Shown: positions 9,642 through 16,938 of the stretch, one piece after another
Layout of the letters: each line of letters opens with the position of its first letter
How positions within the stretch are numbered: the first letter of the stretch is position 1
Source: Mangrovibacter phragmitis
GTDB lineage: Bacteria > Pseudomonadota > Gammaproteobacteria > Enterobacterales > Enterobacteriaceae
Assembly: GCF_001655675.1 (NCBI RefSeq)
Contig: NZ_LYRP01000022.1
Span: forward strand, 248,001-312,000
Length of the DNA: 64,000 nucleotides
Reading direction: 5' to 3'
Made by a program: the position numbers and the translations under genes
Notes under the pieces: model-generated
What the model saw: only the letters and a program-made list of their open reading frames with translations
Database searches by the model: none
Told to the model about the DNA's origin: nothing

Positions 9642-10652
9642 CTATCCTTTTGCGGCAGAACGGGTGGGGTTAAGAATGCGGGTGTTAAGCCAGATGGCGA
9701 GCAGGATGATGCAGCCCGTGGCAATCTGGGTATAGAACGGTGAAATATGGGACAGGATCAGGCCGTTCTGGATAACCGCAATGGAGAGCGCGCCCAACAA
9801 AGTGCCGATGATAGTGCCAAACCCGCCAAACAGGCTGGTACTGCCCAACACCACAGCGGCAATAACCTGGAGTTCGAAACCTTCGCCCTGGTTGGATGAG
9901 CCACTACCGAGGCGGGCGGTGATTATCATGCCAGCCAGTGCCGCGGCCATGCCACTGAGCATGTAAACACGCATCGTCACTGACTGGGTTTTGATTCCGC
10001 TGCGGCGTGCACCTTCGTTATTTGCACCAATCGCGGTGACATAGCGGCCAAAACGCATATGGTTCAGCGCAAAATGGGCAATGATCAACACCGCGATACC
10101 GATCAGTGCGGGCATTGGGATGCCAACCACCCATGCCCTGCCCATAAAGGTAAAACCACTCCCGGCCGGAACCGGTATGGAATAGCCCTGGGTTATCAGC
10201 AGTGCCACACCACGAACGACCGCCAGCGTTGCCAGCGTGACAATAAACGCGGGGATCCCTTCACGGGCGATGAAAAAGCCATTAATAAGGCCTATCAGTG
10301 CGCCAACCGCCAGGCCGCCAATAAATACGACAGGCCAGGGCAGGCCCCAGTGATTCAGCGCAATAGCCGACAGCGCGCCCACCAGAGCCAGTGTGGATCC
10401 TACGGAAAGATCAATACCGCCAGTGGTTATCACAAAGGTCATGGCGCTGGCGACAATCAATAGTGGCGCAGTCTGGCGGATAATATTCAGCCAGTTATTG
10501 CCAGTCAGAAAGTAGTTGGTGATGAGCGTGAACACCAGGCAGCAGAACACGAAAAATAGCGCGATACTCACCACGCCGGAGTGGTTGTGCAAAATGCGTT
10601 TGGGCAGGCTGTGCTGCAGGACGCGGGGGCTGGACATATTAATGGTACTCAT
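9642..10652 (-). CDS. Ribose-type ABC transporter permease (RbsC-like)
   Basis: The 336-residue inner-membrane permease of a carbohydrate-uptake (CUT2) ABC importer has eight to ten hydrophobic segments and the RbsC-family hallmarks TTGGIDLSVGS (about residues 76-86), ARRSGI and AVVLGSTSLFGGFGT. It would form a homodimer with the ATPase encoded just upstream and receive substrate from the binding protein at 13087. The start at 10652 is chosen for GAGGGG eight bases upstream; an upstream extension to 10706 overlaps the ATPase gene and lacks a ribosome-binding site. Ten bases separate it from the ATPase gene. Confidence 0.92.
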   Translation of the reverse strand: MSTINMSSPRVLQHSLPKRILHNHSGVVSIALFFVFCCLVFTLITNYFLTGNNWLNIIRQTAPLLIVASAMTFVITTGGIDLSVGSTLALVGALSAIALNHWGLPWPVVFIGGLAVGALIGLINGFFIAREGIPAFIVTLATLAVVRGVALLITQGYSIPVPAGSGFTFMGRAWVVGIPMPALIGIAVLIIAHFALNHMRFGRYVTAIGANNEGARRSGIKTQSVTMRVYMLSGMAAALAGMIITARLGSGSSNQGEGFELQVIAAVVLGSTSLFGGFGTIIGTLLGALSIAVIQNGLILSHISPFYTQIATGCIILLAIWLNTRILNPTRSAAKG

Positions 10653-10662
10653 GGTTATCCCC

Positions 10663-11442
10663 TCAATGAGCCTGAGCGGAGTGGGCGGTGAATTTCTCGC
10701 CAACAATCAGGTTGACGATATCGCTCAGGCTGGTTTCGGCAACGCGACGGTCGGCAACGTTGGTGCCCTCGTACATCACCATGATGCGATCACAGACCAG
10801 GAACAGATCCTGTAAGCGGTGAGTTATCAGGATCACGCTGACACCACGGGCACTGACACGTTTGATCAACTCCAGCACGGCCTCCACTTCGGCAACGGCC
10901 AGGGCGGCAGTGGGCTCATCCATAATGAGCACTTTAGGGTTGAACGCCGCTGCACGGGCAATGGCGATGGCCTGGCGCTGCCCACCGGACAGGTTACGCA
11001 CCATTAGCCGGGTATCCGGAATAGAAATTCCCAGTCCCCTGAGCATCTCCTGGGCTTCTTTGTGCATGCGCTGCTCATCCAGGAAAGGAATACCCAACAC
11101 CTGTTTCATTGGTTCGCGGCCCATAAACAGGTTGCCGGCAACATCAACGGTGTCGCACAGTGATAAGTCCTGGTAAACCATTTCTATTTGGCAACGCCGG
11201 GCATCCGCCGGGGTCTGGAAACTGTGTTCTTCACCATCAATGCGAATTGCCCCACTGGTGGGGACTACAGCCCCCGACAGGATTTTGGTGAGTGTGGATT
11301 TGCCCGCACCATTATCGCCGACCAGCCCGAGAACTTCACCGGGGGCCAGGCGCAGGTTTACGCCACGTAATGAACGTATAGAGCCGTAAGTTTTGGTGAT
11401 ATTCATCATCTCGACTCTTGCCGGGACTGCCTGTTGTTGCAT
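10663..11442 (-). CDS. Sugar ABC transporter ATP-binding protein, single NBD (FrcA-like)
   Basis: This 259-residue cytoplasmic ATPase energises the adjacent CUT2 permease. Walker A is GDNGAGKST, the signature motif is LSGGQRQ, Walker B is VLIMDEPTAAL and the switch His lies in LITHRL. RbsA-type proteins have two fused nucleotide-binding domains of about 500 residues; this one has a single domain, as in FrcA-type systems. Starts at 11442 and 11409 (MMNITKTYG) are both possible; the first is annotated because of a GGGAG upstream, though its spacing is short. It is the first gene of the leftward operon, downstream of two LacI-type operators. Confidence 0.9.
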   Translation of the reverse strand: MQQQAVPARVEMMNITKTYGSIRSLRGVNLRLAPGEVLGLVGDNGAGKSTLTKILSGAVVPTSGAIRIDGEEHSFQTPADARRCQIEMVYQDLSLCDTVDVAGNLFMGREPMKQVLGIPFLDEQRMHKEAQEMLRGLGISIPDTRLMVRNLSGGQRQAIAIARAAAFNPKVLIMDEPTAALAVAEVEAVLELIKRVSARGVSVILITHRLQDLFLVCDRIMVMYEGTNVADRRVAETSLSDIVNLIVGEKFTAHSAQAH

Positions 11443-11516
11443 GCCATTACTCCCAATGTCGTGTGACGGTAGATGACGTTGCGTATTCGGATGGTCGCCA
11501 CACCGGTCCACTTCTT

Positions 11517-11530
11517 GTAAACCGGTTTAC
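11517..11530. promoter_or_regulatory. LacI-family operator, proximal
   Basis: GTAAACCGGTTTAC is a perfect 14-bp palindrome with the central CG pair typical of LacI-family operators. It lies 75 bases upstream of the ATPase start codon, suited to repressing the operon promoter. Confidence 0.8.
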
Positions 11531-11676
11531 TTAATGGTGACGACCATCCGTCAGGTTTGCTGTGTTCGTTACTTGTTCGCCGCATTTACCCAAGCAGTAA
11601 CCATGCCAGGTTAAAAAATGCCCACTTGATATTTTTATAACCTATTGAATTTAAATTATTAGAATTGATATTTTTT

Positions 11677-11692
11677 AGTAAACCGGTTTACT
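11677..11692. promoter_or_regulatory. LacI-family operator, distal
   Basis: AGTAAACCGGTTTACT is a perfect 16-bp palindrome sharing its central 14 bases with the site at 11517-11530. The centres are 161 bp apart, so DNA looping between the two is possible. It lies just downstream of the regulator's stop codon. Confidence 0.8.
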
Positions 11693-11760
11693 AAGCAGCG
11701 GATGGGAGTGATGTCTTAACAGGGCGTGTTGCGCTAAAACTGAGCAGGCATTGCACACAA

Positions 11761-12780
11761 TTAGCGCAGCCCGGGGGGCGGCATGATGGAATCACGGGCA
11801 ACCCATTCAACCGGGAAACGGGTATGCTCGGGCACGGTTTCGCCGTTAAGTAGACGCAACATCAGTTGCACCGCCGTGCGCCCCATTTGGTGAGCAGGCT
11901 GGCGGATAGTGGAAATGCGTGGTTGGGTGAAATTAGCGTAACTGGCATCATCGAACCCTACCAGTGACAGGGCCTCAGGAGCCTGAAGCTGGCGTGCCCG
12001 TAAGCCATCAAGAATGCCTAATACCAGGTAATCACTGGCCGCGAAAATCGCCGTGGGGCATTGTGCACCACGGAATAACTGATCCAGCGCTTTGCTACCA
12101 TATTCACGCTGGTATTCGCCATACAGCACCCATTCCGGTGGGCATGACAGGCCCGCAGCTGCCAGTGCTTCACAAAAACCCAGGTAGCGTTCGCGTACAC
12201 TCATCAGGGCATCCGGCCCACCAACAAACGCGATGTGGCGGTGCCCGGCGCGGATTAACTGCTCTGTTGCGAGGCGCCCACCTTGTTGATTGTCGGCGAA
12301 CACTTTCGGAACCTGGCTGCCCGGGATGTCTTCATCGAGCAAAATTATCCGCTGGTGGTGCTGCACCTCGCGGCGCAGCAGGCCGTCATCCGGGCGGTTG
12401 GTGGTAAACAACAGGCCATCGACCTGGCAGGTATCCAGCCAGCGAATAAACTGCCGTTCTTTTTCAGGGTTATTCCGTGTGACACACAGCACCAGGCTGT
12501 AACCTTGTGCAGAGGCGGCTTCTTCGGCGGCATCGGCCAGTTCAGCAAAGAAAGGGTTGGTGATATCCGGCAGCACCAGACCGAGTGTTTCACTGCCACC
12601 TTTGCTCAGGCGGCGTGCCAGGCTGTTGCGCTGGTAATCCAGCTTACGAATGGCTGCCTCAATCCGCGCTGCCGTTTCCTGAGGCAACACCAGATTATGG
12701 TTGAGGTAGCGTGAGACAGTGGCTTTCGACAGCCCTGCCAGGTTTGCAACGTCTGAAAGAACAACCCGTTTTTTGGTCAT
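11761..12780 (-). CDS. LacI-family transcriptional repressor of the sugar/TenA locus
   Basis: The 339-residue regulator has an N-terminal helix-turn-helix (VANLAGLSKATVSRYLN), a hinge helix region (NSLARRLSKG) and a periplasmic-binding-protein-like effector domain with PDITNPFF and LVGFDD. Most LacI members repress sugar catabolic genes and release DNA on binding a sugar or derivative. It lies directly upstream of, and on the same strand as, the operon carrying the twin GTAAACCGGTTTAC sites, and divergent from the binding-protein gene, so local control is the natural inference. The binding protein's effector-domain similarity to ribose binders fits a pentose-like inducer, which is unproven. 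Confidence 0.9.
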   Translation of the reverse strand: MTKKRVVLSDVANLAGLSKATVSRYLNHNLVLPQETAARIEAAIRKLDYQRNSLARRLSKGGSETLGLVLPDITNPFFAELADAAEEAASAQGYSLVLCVTRNNPEKERQFIRWLDTCQVDGLLFTTNRPDDGLLRREVQHHQRIILLDEDIPGSQVPKVFADNQQGGRLATEQLIRAGHRHIAFVGGPDALMSVRERYLGFCEALAAAGLSCPPEWVLYGEYQREYGSKALDQLFRGAQCPTAIFAASDYLVLGILDGLRARQLQAPEALSLVGFDDASYANFTQPRISTIRQPAHQMGRTAVQLMLRLLNGETVPEHTRFPVEWVARDSIMPPPGLR

Positions 12781-13086
12781 GATCGCCGTTATCGTATTGA
12801 GTGTTCATATCAGTAACACAGATAGCGCTCAGGAATATAGCGTTTTGTCACCTTTTCCGGGCGATGAAAATTAGCACTTGACAAGAGATGCTAAAGCGCG
12901 AATTTTAATAACCTGTTCCCGACGTTGCCTTTGCTGTGTTTTCTTTGGTTAAGGAACACCTGAGAAAACAAGTTTCGTTTCTCTCGCAGGCCCATTTTTG
13001 GCGTCTGTGTTCTTTATTTGTCCCGCCAAAATACACCTTGTTACTTTGTAAACAAGTTCATAATTTTTCTGACGAGGGCATGACCA
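12781..13086. promoter_or_regulatory. Divergent promoter region between the LacI regulator and the sugar-binding-protein gene
   Basis: This gap has no gene. It contains a consensus -35 hexamer TTGACA (12878-12883) in rightward orientation with an AT-rich but non-consensus -10 zone (12901-12910). An inverted repeat TTAGCA (12871-12876) / TGCTAA (12889-12894) brackets the -35. None of the GTAAACC palindromes found upstream of the ABC operon occurs here. Confidence 0.5.
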
Positions 13087-14031
13087 ATGTTATTCAACAC
13101 CAGCAAAAAAAATGTTATTTCTGGCGCACTGATACTTTCTGCACTCTTGTTCGGTAAAGCAATGGCGGCAACGCCGGGCTATGCATTGGTGCAAATTAAC
13201 CAGCAGGCGCTATTTTTCAACCTGATGAATAAAGGCGCACAAGAAGAAGCAAAATCTACCGGGAAAAATTTAGTTATCTTTAATGCTAACGACAACCCTG
13301 TATCGCAAAATGATGCCATTGAAAACTATATTGAACAGGGTGTTAAAGGCATTATGGTTGATGCCATTGATGTGAATGGCATCATGCCCGCTATTAAAGA
13401 AGCCGCGGCGAAAAATATTCCTGTCATTGCTATTGATGCGGTATTGCCTGCCGGGCCTCAGGCTGCTCAGGTTGGGGTGAATAATGAAGAAGGTGGCAAA
13501 ATTTTAGGCAAATTCTTTGTTGATTACATTAATAAAAACGCCGCTGGCAAGGCTCGCGTTGGTATTGTCGGCGCACTTAACTCCGCGATTCAGAACCAGC
13601 GCCAGAAAGGGTTTGAAGAAACACTGAAAGGCCATAAAGGCATCAGTGTGGCGGATGTAGTCGATGGCCGAAATATCCAGGATGACGCCATGACCGCGGC
13701 TGAAAACCTGATAACCGGTAACCCGGATTTGACGGCTATTTATGCCACTGGAGAACCCGCATTGCTGGGGGCGATTGCCGCAGTGGAAAACCAGGGAAAA
13801 CAGAGCCAAATCAAGGTGTTTGGCTGGGATCTCACCGCCCGTGCCATTAGTGGTATTGATGCCGGTTACGTGACTGCTGTATTGCAACAGGACCCGGAAA
13901 AAATGGGCCAGGAAGCGGTGAAAGCGCTGAATGCGATTAACAGCGGTAAGACTGTCAGTAAGAACATCCTTGTTCCGGCAACTGTGGTGACAAAAGCGAA
14001 CGTTGATACGTTCCGCCCACTGTTTAAATAA
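13087..14031 (+). CDS. Periplasmic sugar-binding protein of the ribose-type importer (RbsB-like)
   Basis: The 314-residue product begins with a signal peptide (Lys-rich start, hydrophobic core ISGALILSALLFG, cleavage after AMA) and continues as a type-I periplasmic binding protein with the two-lobe pattern of RbsB, for example VDAIDVNG and VFGWDLTA. It should deliver substrate to the permease/ATPase pair encoded on the other side of the regulator. GAGGG at 13074-13078 places the start at 13087. The gene is separated from its transporter partners by the lacI-type gene. A convergent kinase gene follows after 13 bases. Several key positions seem to carry small residues, so the ligand may not be ribose. 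Confidence 0.88.
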   Translation: MLFNTSKKNVISGALILSALLFGKAMAATPGYALVQINQQALFFNLMNKGAQEEAKSTGKNLVIFNANDNPVSQNDAIENYIEQGVKGIMVDAIDVNGIMPAIKEAAAKNIPVIAIDAVLPAGPQAAQVGVNNEEGGKILGKFFVDYINKNAAGKARVGIVGALNSAIQNQRQKGFEETLKGHKGISVADVVDGRNIQDDAMTAAENLITGNPDLTAIYATGEPALLGAIAAVENQGKQSQIKVFGWDLTARAISGIDAGYVTAVLQQDPEKMGQEAVKALNAINSGKTVSKNILVPATVVTKANVDTFRPLFK

Positions 14032-14034
14032 CCC

Positions 14035-14075
14035 ACTGGCAGCGCTACCCGGCTTGTGCCAGTAGCGCCGCCAGT
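14035..14075. terminator. Bidirectional hairpin between binding-protein and kinase genes
   Basis: ACTGGCAGCGCTAC (14035-14048) pairs with GTAGCGCCGCCAGT (14062-14075) with one mismatch across a 13-base loop. It overlaps the last codons of the convergent kinase gene. The stem is strong, but neither side has a long U-run. Confidence 0.5.
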
Positions 14076-14914
14076 GTCGCCCTGCTCGGGAAAGCCTGGC
14101 GTGTTCCTGCGCGGCTGATGGTGATAGCCGCCGCCTGGCTTGCATGATGCAGGGCAAGGGCATCTGGCCGGGTGTTGCGCAGCAGTGCAGAGGCCAGCAT
14201 CACCGCCAAAAATGTATCGCCAGCACCAGTGGTATCGGCCACGGTGGCAGCCACCGAAGGAACATGCTCTGTGTGGCCGTGGGCGTGTAACCGGGAGCCC
14301 TGGCTACCCAGCGTTTCCACCACCAGGGTGTGAGCGGTGTCGGGCTGCAGTAAACGGGATTCATGCTCGTTGACGACGGCGATGTCCACCAGGGGCCACA
14401 ACTGGCGAAAATCCTCCTGGACAGGCGAAGGGTTAAAAACAGTCAGCATCTGCTTGCGCCGGGCGCAGGTAAATAATTCCCGGGTTTTTTCCGGTGTGAA
14501 ATTACCTTGTTGCACCAGTACATCACCCGGGCGAGCTGTTTCCAGTAATGCAGTAATGGTTGCTGTTTCCAGTGCACTGGCGGCATCGCAACTGGTAATA
14601 ATTGCGTTGTCGTCATCATTGGTAGTGAAAATAATTGAGGTGTCGGTGTGAACAGGTAATGGTGTTTCTGGAAATAACTGTAATGTTTCGGCCTGAAGTT
14701 GTTGGTAAATCCATTCTCCGTAGTGGTCATTTCCCCTTGCGGCAATTAACGTTACAGGTAATCCACAGCGGGATAAAACAATGGCCTGGTTTGCACCTTT
14801 GCCGCCAGTATCGGCCATTATTTTTTTTCCGTGCAACGATTCACCTTTATGCGGTAAGGCAGAGCATTGCCAGGTTTCATCGACAGTAATATTCCCGGCA
14901 ACATAGATATGCAT
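14045..14914 (-). CDS. PfkB-family carbohydrate kinase (ribokinase-like)
   Basis: This 289-residue cytoplasmic kinase phosphorylates a sugar or nucleoside-like alcohol with ATP. PfkB signatures are intact: the GGKGANQA Gly-rich motif near residue 37 and the C-terminal DTTGAGDTF with the catalytic Asp. AAGGAA six bases upstream supports the start at 14914. The gene lies antisense between the binding-protein gene and the btpA-tenA pair; only 27 bases separate its start codon from that of the BtpA-family gene. Ribokinase is the closest general class, but other PfkB substrates (inosine, hydroxymethylpyrimidine, pseudouridine) cannot be excluded. Confidence 0.88.
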   Translation of the reverse strand: MHIYVAGNITVDETWQCSALPHKGESLHGKKIMADTGGKGANQAIVLSRCGLPVTLIAARGNDHYGEWIYQQLQAETLQLFPETPLPVHTDTSIIFTTNDDDNAIITSCDAASALETATITALLETARPGDVLVQQGNFTPEKTRELFTCARRKQMLTVFNPSPVQEDFRQLWPLVDIAVVNEHESRLLQPDTAHTLVVETLGSQGSRLHAHGHTEHVPSVAATVADTTGAGDTFLAVMLASALLRNTRPDALALHHASQAAAITISRAGTRQAFPSRATLAALLAQAG

Positions 14915-14941
14915 AGCCGATTCCTTTTTTAGAGGGTTAAC

Positions 14942-15784
14942 ATGGGTTCTATATCAGCAACAAAAACGAGCGCAATTCAAGATATTTTTTCACGAGATAA
15001 AGCAGTGATTGGTGTTATTCATTGTGAAGCCTTTCCTGGTGCGCCAAAATATAATGGCAAAGCTTTTAGTGGTATTGTTGAGCGTGCACTGCGTGACGCT
15101 GAAAATTATATTGAAGGTGGTGTTCATGGTTTGATTGTGGAAAACCATGGCGATATTCCTTTTTCCAAACCCGAAGATATTGGCCCGGAAACAGCGGCAT
15201 TTATGGCAGTGATTACCGATAATATCCGCCAACGTTTTTCTGTTCCCCTGGGGATTAATGTGCTGGCTAATGCTGCTATTCCGGCTCTGGCGACGGCGCT
15301 GGCGTGCGGGGCCGATTTTGTACGGGTTAACCAGTGGGCTAATGCCTATATTGCCAATGAAGGTTTTGTGGAAGGGGCCGCGGCAAAAGCTCTGCGCTAC
15401 CGTAACCAACTTCAGGCGAACCACATTCGTGTTTTTGCCGACAGCCACGTTAAACATGGCAGCCATGCCATTGTGGCAGACCGCTCCGTTGCTGAGCTAA
15501 CCCGCGATGTTGAGTTTTTTGAAGCCGATGCAGTGATTGCCACCGGGCAACGTACTGGTGACAGCGCCACATTGAGTGAAATTGACGATATTCGCAGTGC
15601 CACGTCGCTGCCTTTGTTGGTGGGCTCAGGTGTGACGCCGGACAACGTGGCGACCATTTTAGGCCGTACACAGGGCGTGATTGTTGCCAGTGCGCTGAAA
15701 GAAGGTGGCGTCTGGTGGAACCCGGTAGAACGTGAACGGGTGGTGAAGTTTATGGCAGCGGCACGCCCCGCGCTGGAGGCCTGA
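14942..15784 (+). CDS. BtpA/SgcQ-family TIM-barrel protein
   Basis: The 280-residue product belongs to the BtpA family, which includes E. coli SgcQ from a cryptic sugar operon and cyanobacterial BtpA. The fold is a (beta/alpha)8 barrel with recognisable strands: IGVIHCEAFPG, GLIVENHGD, GINVLANA, FVRVNQW and the phosphate-binding-like LLVGSGVT plus GVIVASALK at the C-terminus. Members are suspected sugar-phosphate or nucleoside-cleaving enzymes, but no activity is firmly assigned. AGAGG seven bases upstream supports the ATG at 14942. Its stop overlaps the ATG of the TenA gene, so the two products are made together. Confidence 0.85.
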   Translation: MGSISATKTSAIQDIFSRDKAVIGVIHCEAFPGAPKYNGKAFSGIVERALRDAENYIEGGVHGLIVENHGDIPFSKPEDIGPETAAFMAVITDNIRQRFSVPLGINVLANAAIPALATALACGADFVRVNQWANAYIANEGFVEGAAAKALRYRNQLQANHIRVFADSHVKHGSHAIVADRSVAELTRDVEFFEADAVIATGQRTGDSATLSEIDDIRSATSLPLLVGSGVTPDNVATILGRTQGVIVASALKEGGVWWNPVERERVVKFMAAARPALEA

Positions 15785-16425
15785 TGACCGCATTCAGTGA
15801 CCAACTGCTGGCCGGGCATAGTGATGTATGGAACGAGATGCAGCAACACCCCTTTGTTCAGGCCATAGAGCAGGGAACCTTGCCGGAAACCGCTTTTCAC
15901 CGCTACCTGGTTTTCGAAGGGGAGTTTGTGTTCAGTGCGGTGGAAATTTTGGCTCAGGGGTTGAGCCATGCGCCGGATGTATCACGCCAGCGCCGGTTAA
16001 TCCAGGGGCTGAATGGCCTGGTGGATACTCAACTTGGCTGGTTTGAACGCGTAATGGCAAAGCGCGGTGTGGTTGCTGAGCACTGGCAACCCGCGCCTGC
16101 CGGGTTTATTCGGTTTCGTGATGGCATGCTACAGGCCGCCCGTACTGGCGGGTACGCCGATATCATGGTTCTGATGTTTGGCGCCGAGTGGATGTATTAC
16201 CACTGGTGCGCGCGTGCTGCTTCACGGGCACAGTACGATGAAGACCTGCACGACTGGTTATCTATGCATGCGGATGATGCTTTTTACCAGCAGGCGTGCT
16301 GGTTAAAACAGGAAGTGGACCAGTGCGGTTTAACGCTTTCCGGGCAGGAAAAGCAGCGGCTCAGCCAGTTATATGGGGATGTGCTGGCGTGGGAAATTGA
16401 TTTTCACCAGGCGATGCTGGGTTAA
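15784..16425 (+). CDS. TenA-family protein (thiaminase-II-like), catalytic Cys absent
   Basis: This 213-residue all-helical TenA/haem-oxygenase-fold protein belongs to a family that hydrolyses aminopyrimidine derivatives in thiamine salvage. The family context is clear from the N-terminal helix with HPFVQAI, the YLVFEG segment, and GAEWMYYHW near residues 133-141. The position of the Bacillus TenA Cys135 appears to be Ala134-Glu135 here, and the pyrimidine-binding Asp44 is replaced by Glu45. This recalls the TenA_E class, which uses Glu and can act on N-formyl or amino pyrimidines. The ATG overlaps the upstream stop by one base, and a hairpin follows. Its pairing with an M20 amidohydrolase and a PfkB kinase is suggestive of a salvage pathway. 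Confidence 0.82.
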   Translation: MTAFSDQLLAGHSDVWNEMQQHPFVQAIEQGTLPETAFHRYLVFEGEFVFSAVEILAQGLSHAPDVSRQRRLIQGLNGLVDTQLGWFERVMAKRGVVAEHWQPAPAGFIRFRDGMLQAARTGGYADIMVLMFGAEWMYYHWCARAASRAQYDEDLHDWLSMHADDAFYQQACWLKQEVDQCGLTLSGQEKQRLSQLYGDVLAWEIDFHQAMLG

Positions 16426-16432
16426 AAATAAT

Positions 16433-16466
16433 ACCCTGCCACGGGGAATTGACTCCGTGGCAGGGT
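16433..16466 (+). terminator. Intrinsic terminator after the TenA-family gene
   Basis: ACCCTGCCACGG (16433-16444) and CCGTGGCAGGGT (16455-16466) form a perfect 12-bp stem with a 10-base loop, followed by GTTTGT. It ends the btpA-tenA unit. Confidence 0.8.
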
Positions 16467-16938
16467 GTTTGTAACTGGCTGGTTAAAGCCTGAGGCAAAA
16501 AGAGATCTAATGACTCGCCCGGGCACAGGCTGGTTTGTGAATATTCTCCATAAACATCTGTGGCGGGTTATGCAGTTGCCGGGTCAGCAGAAGATTTCCC
16601 GCATTGGCCACATCCGACAGCCAGCCCCAGTGTTTTTTCAGGTATGGAGCTCATCCGCCACCTCATCCGCCTCGTGTCTGGGGGCTTTTGGTATAGTGGA
16701 GAGCCTTCCAGCCGGCTTGCGGTCTGCCGTGAAGCACCCAGGGGAGGCATAAGTTTTTTACCCATATGGTCAGTAACTACAGGCGAACAAGCGCAATCGG
16801 GTACGGCCAGGTAGACTAAGTAAAAAATGAGAAATCCTGCGCAAAATGACAATGGAGGCAGATGAAAGATGACCGGCTTTAACTTATGCTCATCTCTGTT
16901 CCATTCAACAGAACTATTCCATTCAAGGGAACTGAACT
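16467..16938. other. Gene-poor stretch with a possible gene remnant and an 18-bp tandem repeat
   Basis: No intact gene is visible. On the minus strand 16507-16650 is an open stretch of 47 codons without a start, reading like real protein (it begins APYLKKHWGWLSD and ends KPACARASH before a TAG), which may be the 3' end of a lost gene. Just before the next gene lie two 18-bp tandem copies (16899-16916 and 16917-16934). Confidence 0.35.
16899..16934 (+). repeat. 18-bp tandem repeat in front of the GNAT gene
   Basis: Copy 1 is TTCCATTCAACAGAACTA and copy 2 is TTCCATTCAAGGGAACTG (15 of 18 identical). The changed bases in copy 2 create the AAGGGAA ribosome-binding site of the downstream gene, whose ATG is five bases beyond the repeat. 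Confidence 0.75.

Larger units (their letters stand above)
11443..11760. promoter_or_regulatory. Operator and promoter region of the LacI-controlled sugar operon
   Basis: This 318-base gap between lacI-type gene and ABC operon (same strand) holds two near-identical palindromes (annotated separately) and an AT-rich core (about 11620-11676). The promoter for the leftward operon must lie here. No open frame of interest is present. Confidence 0.7.

Noticed and set aside
12936-13157. A 73-codon plus-strand frame in the promoter region of the binding-protein gene
   Set aside because: It overlaps the signal-peptide coding region in another frame and has no ribosome-binding site.
15784-16425. Calling the TenA-family gene tenA/thiaminase II outright
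   Set aside because: The catalytic Cys and the substrate-binding Asp appear to be replaced, so only the family is named.
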